Positions 1 to 6,490 of a stretch of 22,077 bases of DNA are shown piece after piece (the stretch's first letter is position 1; the number at the start of each line of letters is the position of its first letter). Position numbers and translations under genes: made by a program. This stretch comes from CAZIWJ01 sp964542855 (lineage in GTDB: Bacteria > Bacteroidota > Bacteroidia > Cytophagales > Cyclobacteriaceae): NCBI GenBank assembly GCA_964542855.1, contig CAZIWJ010000033.1, positions 1 through 22,077 on the forward strand. Reading direction: 5' to 3'. The notes beneath the pieces were generated by a model, which searched no databases, was not told the origin of the DNA, and saw only the letters and a list, made by a program, of their open reading frames with translations.

Positions 1-635
1 GTCCGGATAACGACGATTACGATAACCCTACATTTACGGGTGCTGAAAATGGTGCCGGATCGGGTGCCTGCAACAAAACAGGTTCAGCCCTGGGTGCCAA
101 GTATTACAATGATCCTAATTCTACCAAGGCTAGTGAACTCGGACTTGAAATTGCCAACGGAATTATCATGACGTATTCCGAACTGGAATTTACCCTTGCT
201 GAAGCTGCGGCTAAAGGCTGGATTTCCGACGACGTCGAGCCTCATTATCGCGCCGGACTTGAGGCATCAATGGATTACTACAATGTAGATTACGCTCCAT
301 TTGGTTACACTAACTTCGAAGACTATTACACCAATTCAGGAATTGCCTACGATGGTGTAACAACTGATATATGGGAGCAGAAGTGGCTATCTATGTTCTT
401 CACCGGACTGGAGCCTTACTTCGAAGTTCGCCGCTGGTACTATGAGAGTGGAATGGATTTCAGCGGAATCCCATTCCTGTCTACTCCCTGCCAGGACCGT
501 AACGATGGTGTGTTGCCGATGAAATTCTTATATCCTGGTGAAGAACAAAGTTTAAATCAGGAAAACTACAATGCAGCCGTTGAAAGGATTGGGGGTTCTA
601 ACAGCATTAACGTACCAATTTGGTTAGTGGAGTAG
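1..635 (+). CDS. SusD/RagB-family outer-membrane lipoprotein, C-terminal part
   Basis: The reading frame is already open at the left edge (first full codon at base 3) and closes with TAG at 633-635, so only about 210 C-terminal residues are present. The segment TYSELEFTLAEAAAKGW resembles the conserved C-terminal helix region of SusD-like proteins (SusD-like_2 type). The protein is rich in Tyr, Trp and Asn and ends in IWLVE, similar to the usual short aromatic tail of this family. SusD proteins are surface lipoproteins that cap a TonB-dependent SusC channel and capture glycans or peptides. The SusC partner is expected to the left, outside the window. The substrate cannot be inferred from this fragment. 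The signal peptide and N-terminal TPR part are not visible. Confidence 0.85.
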   Translation, partial: PDNDDYDNPTFTGAENGAGSGACNKTGSALGAKYYNDPNSTKASELGLEIANGIIMTYSELEFTLAEAAAKGWISDDVEPHYRAGLEASMDYYNVDYAPFGYTNFEDYYTNSGIAYDGVTTDIWEQKWLSMFFTGLEPYFEVRRWYYESGMDFSGIPFLSTPCQDRNDGVLPMKFLYPGEEQSLNQENYNAAVERIGGSNSINVPIWLVE

Positions 636-664
636 TGTTGTTTTAACTCATGGTAAAACATTAA

Positions 665-692
665 AGCCACACTTCGGTGTGGCTTTTTTTTT
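665..692 (+). terminator. Rho-independent terminator after the susD-like gene
   Basis: A perfect 8-bp stem (AGCCACAC / GTGTGGCT) encloses a TTCG tetraloop and is followed by an unbroken run of nine T. It lies 30 bases after the susD stop codon. UUCG loops are exceptionally stable, so this is a strong intrinsic terminator. It separates the SusCD-type operon from the sigma factor that follows. Confidence 0.9.
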
Positions 693-767
693 GCTTAATT
701 TTTTTAGGTTACCGGTAATAAAATAAAATTTCTGCTACTAAACAGGTGAAACCAATTTATTAGGATA

Positions 768-1271
768 GTGAGTAGTGATTTTTACCACACCCAGATTCTA
801 CCCTTCGCGCCCATCATTATTAAGATATGCCGGGCATACACTTCCACGGAGTCGGATTATGAAGATTACTACCAGGAAGTGTGCCTGCAAATTTGGCGCA
901 GCCGGGAAAATTTTCGCGAACAGGCCCAGTGGTCAACCTGGGTATACCGGATTGCCCTTAATGTTTGCCTCACTTTACAACGAAAGGATAAGAAACAGGG
1001 TGATAAAACTTCCAACCTTGAAGGCCTGCAACATTACGAAGCCAACCGGGCTTTCAGTGATGAATCGCTGAACCAGCTTTACGAGGCGATTAAAAAACTA
1101 GATGAAATAGACCGGGCTATTATTCTACTGTACCTGGAGGAGAAAAGCTACAGGGAAATTGCTGATATCATGGGTACTGCTACCAATAACATCGGGGCGC
1201 GCATTAGTCGGATTAAAAATAAACTTAAAAAATTACTGGATGGAACAATCGATCGAACAACTGTGGCGTAA
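768..1271 (+). CDS. RNA polymerase ECF sigma factor
   Basis: A 167-residue protein of typical ECF sigma-70 size. Region 2 spans roughly residues 15-70, with the acidic/aromatic YEDYYQEVCLQIWR stretch and WSTWVYRIALNVCL, which correspond to the core-binding and -10-recognition helices. Region 4 spans about residues 100-155 and holds the helix-turn-helix LEEKSYREIADIMG, which would read the -35 element. The start is a GTG: an in-frame TGA at 747-749 excludes a longer protein and no ATG is nearby. The gene overlaps the next frame by 32 bp, so the two are almost certainly co-transcribed and perhaps translationally coupled. No canonical anti-sigma factor (FecR or zinc-binding type) is adjacent. 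The membrane protein downstream is the only candidate partner. The regulon is unknown. Confidence 0.88.
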   Translation: MSSDFYHTQILPFAPIIIKICRAYTSTESDYEDYYQEVCLQIWRSRENFREQAQWSTWVYRIALNVCLTLQRKDKKQGDKTSNLEGLQHYEANRAFSDESLNQLYEAIKKLDEIDRAIILLYLEEKSYREIADIMGTATNNIGARISRIKNKLKKLLDGTIDRTTVA

Positions 1272-1851
1272 GGGCTTCCTGGAAAAGGAAACCCTCGAAG
1301 CTCCGGTTATACACAACCTGTATAGCCGGAAATCTCAACTGGTTACTGATAAAATCTTCAGGACCTTTAAAACAAATAATTATTTACTTATTCCCTTCGC
1401 TTTATTACTTGGCACAGCACTGGGGTACTATGGGCACTGGTTACTGGGGGTATACAGCACAGTAATCTTTACCATTTTATTTTCCCTGAACCGAAAAAAA
1501 ATGGGTGAGTTGGAAAGGCTGGATATCAAGTCCGACACTTACCATTACTTACTGGAATTTAAGCAACAGTCGGATAATATTATCAGATATTATACTCGAC
1601 TGCTGGCTTTCGGTACTCCCATAGTTGTGTGGCCTACCTACTGGGTATTCTTCAGCAATGATCCGAAAATGATAGAGGCGGCATCTGAGGCTCCTTTATG
1701 GGTAAGTGTTTTCTTTGTGCTCTTTATTACCCTGTTGTTATCGGGTATAGGAGTGGGGTCTTACCGGCTGGAACTAAAAATGATGTACGGAAAATACTAC
1801 CACCGGATCGCTGAAATGATCCGCGATATGGAAGAATTAAGGAAGGGGTAA
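1240..1851 (+). CDS. Membrane protein of unknown function, sigma-factor partner candidate
   Basis: The frame can be opened as far up as 1159, but the ATG at 1240 gives MEQSIEQLWRKG, a plausible amphipathic cytoplasmic N terminus. The longer version would lie deep inside the sigma gene. The resulting 203 residues contain about four hydrophobic segments, near residues 47-66, 68-84, 119-138 and 151-175. A charged, probably cytoplasmic loop (residues 85-118) and a charged C-terminal tail surround them. I do not recognise a named family. Overlapping an ECF sigma gene is the usual place for an anti-sigma factor, and a soluble N-terminal segment of about 45 residues before the first helix is compatible with that role. 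This is inference from position. It ends 2 bp before the purA stop codon (convergent). Confidence 0.7.
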   Translation: MEQSIEQLWRKGFLEKETLEAPVIHNLYSRKSQLVTDKIFRTFKTNNYLLIPFALLLGTALGYYGHWLLGVYSTVIFTILFSLNRKKMGELERLDIKSDTYHYLLEFKQQSDNIIRYYTRLLAFGTPIVVWPTYWVFFSNDPKMIEAASEAPLWVSVFFVLFITLLLSGIGVGSYRLELKMMYGKYYHRIAEMIRDMEELRKG

Positions 1852-1853
1852 TA

Positions 1854-3143
1854 CTAAGCCCCTTCCAGCACTTCTTTGCGAATAATGGTTTGCTCACGAT
1901 CCGGGCCAATTGAAACGATGTTAATCGGTACATCCAGTTGGTTCTCAAGGTATGACACGTAATCCTGTAGAGCATCCGGCATGTTTTCGAACTTACGGAT
2001 TTCTTTCAAATTGCAATTCCAGCCCGGCAGGGTTTTATAAATCGGGGTCACCCCTTCCTGCATCGACTCGTAAGTAAAATTTTCGGTAGTAGTACCGTCG
2101 GGCAGTTCATAGTGGGTGCAAACGCGAATTTCTTCAAACTCATTCAGCACGTCGGCCTTCATCATGAATAACTGGGTTACCCCATTCAGCATAATGCTAT
2201 ACTTGAGGGCGGGTAAATCCAGCCAGCCGCAACGCCTCGGCCTTCCGGTAGTGGCCCCGAATTCCTGTCCGGCTTTTCGAATTTTCTCACCAAACTCGTC
2301 GTGTAACTCTGTAGGGAACGGTCCAGAACCAACGCGCGTACAGTAGGCTTTAAAGATGCCGTAAACCTCACCGATGTTATGAGGGGAGATACCCAGCCCG
2401 GTACAGGCCCCTGCAGTAACCGTACTGGAACTGGTTACAAAAGGGTATGAACCGAAGTCGATATCCAGTAATGATCCCTGGGCACCTTCGGCAAGAATAG
2501 CATCACCCGATGTAATTTTTTCATTCAGCAGGTACTCGCTGTCTACCAGGTTAAACTCCTTCAGGAATTCCACCGCCTCGAAAAAAGGCTTCTCCAGCAC
2601 TTCCAGGTCGTATTCAAATTTATGATACCGGAGTATGCTTTCATGTTCAGCCACCAAATTACGATAGCAGGCTTTAAAGTCAGCATTCAGAATATCGCCA
2701 ACCCGTAATCCGTGGCGGCCGATTTTATCCTGGTAAGCCGGGCCGATACCTTTAAGCGTTGATCCGATTTTTTTTTCTCCTTTTGCCTTTTCCAGAGCGG
2801 CGTCGAGCAGGCGATGTGTTGGCAGAATGAGGGCGGTTTTTTTAGATATAAAAAGATTTTTTCTGAGATCGAGGTTGAAGTTTGTAAGGGCTTCAATCTC
2901 TTTTTTCAGGATAACAGCATCCAGCACTACACCATTACCGATGATATTCAGAATATCGTGGCGAAAAATTCCGGAAGGGATCTGGTGCAGCACATGTTTA
3001 ATGCCATTAAAGGTTAGGGTATGTCCGGCGTTTGGTCCACCCTGGAATCGGGCAACAACCTGGTATTGTGGAGCGAGGTAATCGACAATTTTACCTTTAC
3101 CTTCATCGCCCCATTGCAAGCCCAGTAGTACGTTAACTTTCAT
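1854..3143 (-). CDS. purA: Adenylosuccinate synthetase
   Basis: This 429-residue protein catalyses GTP-dependent joining of IMP and aspartate to adenylosuccinate, the first committed step from IMP to AMP. The N terminus carries the family signature QWGDEGKGK (residues 10-18), with the catalytic Asp13 and phosphate-binding Lys16, and the GGPNAGHT segment with His41. TTGRPRRCGWLD near residue 300 matches the IMP/GTP-binding region and KADVLNEF is the guanine-binding segment. Length is normal. It is the last gene of the minus-strand run rsh, fur, purA, 78 bp after fur. A TAGCTTTG element in that gap may give it its own promoter. In other bacteria PurA is inhibited by ppGpp, so its linkage to rsh is functionally sensible. 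Confidence 0.97.
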   Translation of the reverse strand: MKVNVLLGLQWGDEGKGKIVDYLAPQYQVVARFQGGPNAGHTLTFNGIKHVLHQIPSGIFRHDILNIIGNGVVLDAVILKKEIEALTNFNLDLRKNLFISKKTALILPTHRLLDAALEKAKGEKKIGSTLKGIGPAYQDKIGRHGLRVGDILNADFKACYRNLVAEHESILRYHKFEYDLEVLEKPFFEAVEFLKEFNLVDSEYLLNEKITSGDAILAEGAQGSLLDIDFGSYPFVTSSSTVTAGACTGLGISPHNIGEVYGIFKAYCTRVGSGPFPTELHDEFGEKIRKAGQEFGATTGRPRRCGWLDLPALKYSIMLNGVTQLFMMKADVLNEFEEIRVCTHYELPDGTTTENFTYESMQEGVTPIYKTLPGWNCNLKEIRKFENMPDALQDYVSYLENQLDVPINIVSIGPDREQTIIRKEVLEGA

Positions 3144-3185
3144 AATTTAAGGGTTAAAGCCTGTGTTAGATTTCACAGCACCATG

Positions 3186-3193
3186 CAAAGCTA
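3186..3193 (-). promoter_or_regulatory. Possible -7 element for purA
   Basis: Read on the minus strand this is TAGCTTTG, a full match to the Bacteroidota -7 consensus TAnnTTTG, about 45 bases upstream of the purA ATG. No TTG is found at the expected -33 spacing, so it may be a weak internal promoter or a chance match. purA could simply be read through from fur. Confidence 0.3.
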
Positions 3194-3221
3194 ATGATAT
3201 AATGATAGTTAGGAAAACCGG

Positions 3222-3692
3222 CTATTTTTCGGCTGGTTTCAATTTGTTTTCGCAGTTTTCCGTGGTGCATTCTCCGTAAAGAATGAGAGAGTGGTGGTTA
3301 ATTCTGAAATTAAGTAATTCACCCACCATTTTCTGTATATTTTGAATCCGTGGATCGCAGAATTCAACTACCTTGTTACAATTGCGACAAATGAGGTGGT
3401 CGTGCTGTTTATAGCCGTAGTTCTTCTCATACTGGGCGATGTTCTTGCCAAATTGGTGTTTGGTAACCAGGTCGCACTCAATTAACACATCTAGCGTGTT
3501 ATAAACCGTTGCCCGGCTCACGTGGTAGTTATTTTCAATCATTTTATTGTAAAGCGACTCCACGTCGAAATGGTCATTGCGCGAATAAATTTCTTCCAGA
3601 ATGGCAAAGCGCTCCGGGGTTTTACGAAAGCCCTTCGTTTCCAGATAACCTATAAATTGTTCTTTTACTTTCTCAAAAGTGGTGTTATCCAT
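3222..3692 (-). CDS. Fur-family metal-dependent transcriptional repressor
   Basis: A 156-residue Fur/PerR/Zur-type regulator. The N-terminal winged helix covers residues 5-85, with the recognition region HVSRATVYNTLDVLIECDLV. The C-terminal dimerisation domain has HDH (97-99), the CRNC pair (Cys102, Cys105) and a second pair, Cys142 and Cys147, which together look like the structural zinc site of the family. His41 in HFDVESLY is also conserved. Whether it senses iron, peroxide or zinc cannot be decided from these residues. It lies 54 bp downstream of rsh and has a good promoter of its own in that gap. Rsh, fur and purA lie on the same strand with short gaps. Confidence 0.93.
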   Translation of the reverse strand: MDNTTFEKVKEQFIGYLETKGFRKTPERFAILEEIYSRNDHFDVESLYNKMIENNYHVSRATVYNTLDVLIECDLVTKHQFGKNIAQYEKNYGYKQHDHLICRNCNKVVEFCDPRIQNIQKMVGELLNFRINHHSLILYGECTTENCENKLKPAEK

Positions 3693-3714
3693 ATCCTGTA
3701 AGGTGTAATAATAA

Positions 3715-3743
3715 CAAATATACGACTATTCACTCTTTTTCAA
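3715..3743 (-). promoter_or_regulatory. Promoter for the fur-family gene
   Basis: On the minus strand a TTG (3743-3741) is followed after 18 bp by TATATTTG (3722-3715), an excellent fit to the Bacteroidota -33/-7 promoter (TTG, about 19 bp, TAnnTTTG). The -7 element ends 23 bases upstream of the fur ATG. The promoter starts right after the rsh stop codon, so fur and purA can be expressed independently of rsh. AATAAT (3707-3712) and ACTATT (3725-3730) form an imperfect inverted repeat around the -7 box and could be an autoregulatory operator. Confidence 0.7.
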
Positions 3744-3746
3744 TAT

Positions 3747-5981
3747 TCAGGAAACCTTCTGTTCCTGGTCGATCCGGGTAATTCTTACCACCCCATTTAC
3801 TTCTTCCAGCTTGGCAATGAGTTTATCCAGGTGAGAACGATCGTGAACATACAACATTATTGTTCCCTCGTAAATACCATCGTTACTTTTCATGTTAAAC
3901 GAATGCATATTTACTTTTAATTCGGCTGAAATAACAGCCGTAATATCGGAAATTAAACCGATGCGATCGGTACCAATAACCTTAAGCCCGGTGATAAAGT
4001 AATTTTCCTTTTCGGAAGCCCAGCGGGCCTTAACCACCCGGTACCCGTAATTAGCCATCAGTCTGGCTGCGTTAGGACATTGGGTTCGGTGAATTTTAAT
4101 GCCTTCGTTAACCGTAACAAAACCAAAAACATCGTCGCCTTTTATCGGGTTGCAGCATTCGGCCATTTTATAATCTACAATGTCCATATCTTCACCGATT
4201 AGTAACTGATCCTGATGCTCCCCTTTAATTTCAGACACCGTTTTAGCGAATGACTTGGCGTCGGAAATAGTTTCAGCCTGATTTTGTTTCAGCTGTTCAT
4301 CTTTAAAAAGTTTAAACTTTTTAATGGAAGTAGAAGGAATGGTACCCTCCCCTACTTTATAGTACAGTTCAAGGGGGGTTTTCAGTTTAAAAAACTCAAC
4401 CAGTTCGGTAAGGGTGAGGCTATCGAGTTCCATGCGCATCTGGCGAAGCTTGCGGCGTACAATTTCCTTACCCTCCGCAGCGGCTACCTTTTTATCCTCT
4501 TTGAGGATATCTTTAATTTTAGACTTGGCCTTGGAACTGACCACGAACCGCAGCCAGTCTTCGTTCGGTTTCTGCTTACCGCTGGTGATAATTTCCACCT
4601 GATCGCCATTTTTAAGCAGGTAGTTCAGCGGTACCAGACGATTATTTACCTTAGCACCCGTACACGATGCCCCTACTTCAGTGTGAATATCGAAAGCAAA
4701 ATCGAGTGCAGTTGCCCCGTTGGGAAGTACTTTCAGGTCGCCTTTCGGGGTGAAGATAAATACTTCTTCTTTATATAAATTTGAACGAAAATCATCCACA
4801 AACTCCAGCGCATTGCCGTCGCTTTCTTCAAGCATGGTACGAACTGCTTTTATCCAGTCTTCAAGGCCGTAAGCGCGCTGACTAATGAGGTGTCCTTTAT
4901 ACTTCCAGTGGGCAGCATACCCTTTCTCGGCAATTTCATCCATGCGTTTACTCCTGATCTGCACTTCTACCCACTGCCCGTTAGCACTCATTACCGTAGT
5001 GTGTAGCGATTCGTACCCGTTAGCTTTAGGCGTACTTATCCAGTCGCGCAGGCGTTCAGGGTTCGGGCTATAATAATCGGTAATAATGGAATATACCTGC
5101 CAGCAGGTAGCTTTTTCCTTTTCCGGTGGGGTTTCCAAAATGATGCGAATAGCGAACAGGTCATAAACTTCCTCAAAAGGAATATCCTGTTTATTCATTT
5201 TTCGCCAAACGGAATAAATAGATTTAGGTCGCCCTTTGATTTCAAAGCAGTAGCCGGTTTTTATGAGTTCCTTTTTAACCGGGGCCAAAAAATCGTCAAT
5301 AAAACGTTCCCGGGCAATTTTGGTAGCGTTAATCTTGGAGGCGATTTCACGGTATACTTTGGGCTGGGTGTACTTCAGGTATAAATCTTCCAGCTCCGAC
5401 TTAATGCTGTATAATCCTAACCGGTGGGCCAGGGGGGCGAAAATATAAATTGTTTCAGAAGCAACCTTCAGTTGCTTGGCTTCGGGCATTCCTTCAAGCG
5501 TACGCATGTTATGTAGGCGATCGGCCAGCTTAATGAGGATAACACGTACGTCTTCGGAAAGCGTAAGCAGCATTTTCCGGAAATTCTCTGCCTGCTGCGA
5601 AGTGCCGTAATCGAAAACCCCGGCAATTTTGGTTAAGCCATCAATAATGCGGGATATTTTACTTCCAAACTCCTTTTCAATGTCTTCGAGGGTAACTTCA
5701 GTGTCTTCCACCACGTCGTGGAGCAGGGCAGCAACAATGGAAGTAGTGCCCAGCCCAATTTCCGTTACGCAAATTTCAGTAACAGCCAGGGGATGGAAAA
5801 TATATAGTTCACCCGATTTTCTGCGCACCCCCTCATGCGCTTCCTGGGCCATATTAAACGCTTTTCTTATTATCTGGGCATCTCCGTCTTTTAATAACGG
5901 CCTGGCTAATTGTATTATTCGCTGGTAGTTGCGCTCAACTTCACGTTGTTCCTTTTCCAGATCTGCTGTGTTAGCTGTCAT
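3747..5981 (-). CDS. rsh: Bifunctional (p)ppGpp synthetase/hydrolase (Rel/SpoT)
   Basis: A full-length 744-residue long RSH protein. The N-terminal HD hydrolase domain (about 30-190) keeps the metal ligands: His63 in FHPL, HDVVED at 88-93 and Asp154 in KLADRLHNMR, so hydrolase activity is expected. The synthetase domain (about 240-365) has RPKSIYSVWRKM, the catalytic Asp274 in YDLFAIRI, NGYESLHT (321-328) and Glu339 in VEVQIR. A TGS domain (about 405-470, VFIFTPKGDLKVLPNGATALDF begins it) and a C-terminal ACT domain (about 665-740) complete the ribosome-sensing half. The Cys pair in AECCNP is typical of the zinc-finger/CC region. It makes and degrades the alarmone (p)ppGpp in starvation. It heads the rsh, fur, purA run. 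The leader contains a hairpin 6 bases upstream of the ATG. Confidence 0.96.
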   Translation of the reverse strand: MTANTADLEKEQREVERNYQRIIQLARPLLKDGDAQIIRKAFNMAQEAHEGVRRKSGELYIFHPLAVTEICVTEIGLGTTSIVAALLHDVVEDTEVTLEDIEKEFGSKISRIIDGLTKIAGVFDYGTSQQAENFRKMLLTLSEDVRVILIKLADRLHNMRTLEGMPEAKQLKVASETIYIFAPLAHRLGLYSIKSELEDLYLKYTQPKVYREIASKINATKIARERFIDDFLAPVKKELIKTGYCFEIKGRPKSIYSVWRKMNKQDIPFEEVYDLFAIRIILETPPEKEKATCWQVYSIITDYYSPNPERLRDWISTPKANGYESLHTTVMSANGQWVEVQIRSKRMDEIAEKGYAAHWKYKGHLISQRAYGLEDWIKAVRTMLEESDGNALEFVDDFRSNLYKEEVFIFTPKGDLKVLPNGATALDFAFDIHTEVGASCTGAKVNNRLVPLNYLLKNGDQVEIITSGKQKPNEDWLRFVVSSKAKSKIKDILKEDKKVAAAEGKEIVRRKLRQMRMELDSLTLTELVEFFKLKTPLELYYKVGEGTIPSTSIKKFKLFKDEQLKQNQAETISDAKSFAKTVSEIKGEHQDQLLIGEDMDIVDYKMAECCNPIKGDDVFGFVTVNEGIKIHRTQCPNAARLMANYGYRVVKARWASEKENYFITGLKVIGTDRIGLISDITAVISAELKVNMHSFNMKSNDGIYEGTIMLYVHDRSHLDKLIAKLEEVNGVVRITRIDQEQKVS

Positions 5982-5987
5982 ATAGAG

Positions 5988-6032
5988 CGATAAGAAAAAA
6001 TTATCGGATGATTATTTAAATAATTTACGTAA
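5988..6032 (-). promoter_or_regulatory. Hairpin and AT-rich palindromes in the rsh leader
   Basis: CGATAA (5988-5993) and TTATCG (6001-6006) can pair across a 7-base loop, ending six bases before the rsh start codon. Just upstream are a perfect 14-bp palindrome ATTATTTAAATAAT (6011-6024) and TTACGTAA (6025-6032). No TAnnTTTG promoter was found on this strand in 5982-6119. The elements could regulate rsh, but AT-rich palindromes also arise by chance. Confidence 0.35.
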
Positions 6033-6119
6033 TTGGTTTAACGAATTCAACTAATCAACGGGTACATATAATATAATAAATCCGTTCCCGCTGGGGAATA
6101 AAAACTACTGGCTCCGGCA

Positions 6120-6149
6120 TTGATTTATTCAGAAAGAGTGGTACATTTG
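6120..6149 (+). promoter_or_regulatory. Promoter for tRNA-Leu(CAG)
   Basis: TTG (6120-6122), a 19-bp spacer and TACATTTG (6142-6149) match the Bacteroidota vegetative promoter. The tRNA 5' end is 20 bases further on. Confidence 0.75.
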
Positions 6150-6169
6150 CGTTCCAATATCGGAAAAAA

Positions 6170-6253
6170 GCGGATGTGTCGGAATTGGTAGACGAGCTAG
6201 AATCAGGATCTAGTGCCTTCACGGGCGTGTGGGTTCGACTCCCTCCATCCGCA
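6170..6253 (+). tRNA. tRNA-Leu (anticodon CAG)
   Basis: A class II tRNA of 84 bases. The acceptor stem GCGGATG pairs with CATCCGC (6246-6252) and the discriminator base is A6253. The anticodon stem CTAGA/TCTAG holds the loop ATCAGGA, with anticodon CAG at 6204-6206, which reads CTG codons. GGTTCGACTCC is the T-arm and a long variable arm (around TGCCTTCACGGGCG) is typical of leucine tRNAs. CCA is not encoded. The D stem (TCG/CGA) differs from that of the neighbouring copy. Confidence 0.96.
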
Positions 6254-6282
6254 CTTTTTTCTCTTAATACGCCCCCCTCTTA

Positions 6283-6311
6283 TTGAAATATCGTATACTT
6301 TTGTATATTTG
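6283..6311 (+). promoter_or_regulatory. Promoter for tRNA-Leu(TAG)
   Basis: TTG (6283-6285), an 18-bp spacer and TATATTTG (6304-6311) form a consensus Bacteroidota promoter 12 bases before the tRNA. The second tRNA can therefore be made independently of the first. Confidence 0.72.
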
Positions 6312-6323
6312 CAGCTCATTTAC

Positions 6324-6405
6324 GCGGATGTGGCGGAATTGGTAGACGCACTAGACTTAGGATCTAGCGCCGCAAGGCGTGGGGGTTCGACTCCCTTCAT
6401 CCGCA
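6324..6405 (+). tRNA. tRNA-Leu (anticodon TAG)
   Basis: An 82-base class II tRNA. The acceptor stem GCGGATG/CATCCGC is identical to the upstream tRNA and the discriminator is A6405. The anticodon loop CTTAGGA, inside the same CTAGA/TCTAG stem, gives anticodon TAG at 6358-6360 (CTA/CTN codons). The variable arm CGCC-GCAA-GGCG is a neat 4-bp stem. D stem GCG/CGC. No encoded CCA. The shared stems suggest tandem duplication followed by anticodon change, or long co-evolution of a pair. Confidence 0.97.
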
Positions 6406-6410
6406 CGTTT

Positions 6411-6452
6411 AAACCCTCAATCCGGTTCACCCGGTAAGTATTGAGGGTTTTT
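6411..6452 (+). terminator. Terminator after the tRNA-Leu pair
   Basis: AAACCCTCAAT (6411-6421) pairs perfectly over 11 bp with ATTGAGGGTTT (6440-6450). The loop contains a CCGG/CCGG sub-stem, and a short T run follows. It ends the tRNA transcript and insulates the trigger-factor gene. Confidence 0.85.
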
Positions 6453-6490
6453 CTGTATATTATCCCACACACACGAAAACGAAAGTAGTT

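Noticed and set aside
1159..1239. N-terminal extension of the membrane protein inside the sigma gene
   Set aside because: It would lie wholly within conserved sigma region 4 coding sequence; the ATG at 1240 gives a more plausible start.
6170..6405. tRNA-Leu pair as a phage or island attachment site
   Set aside because: No integrase gene and no partial tRNA 3' repeat is visible nearby; the flanks are core genes.
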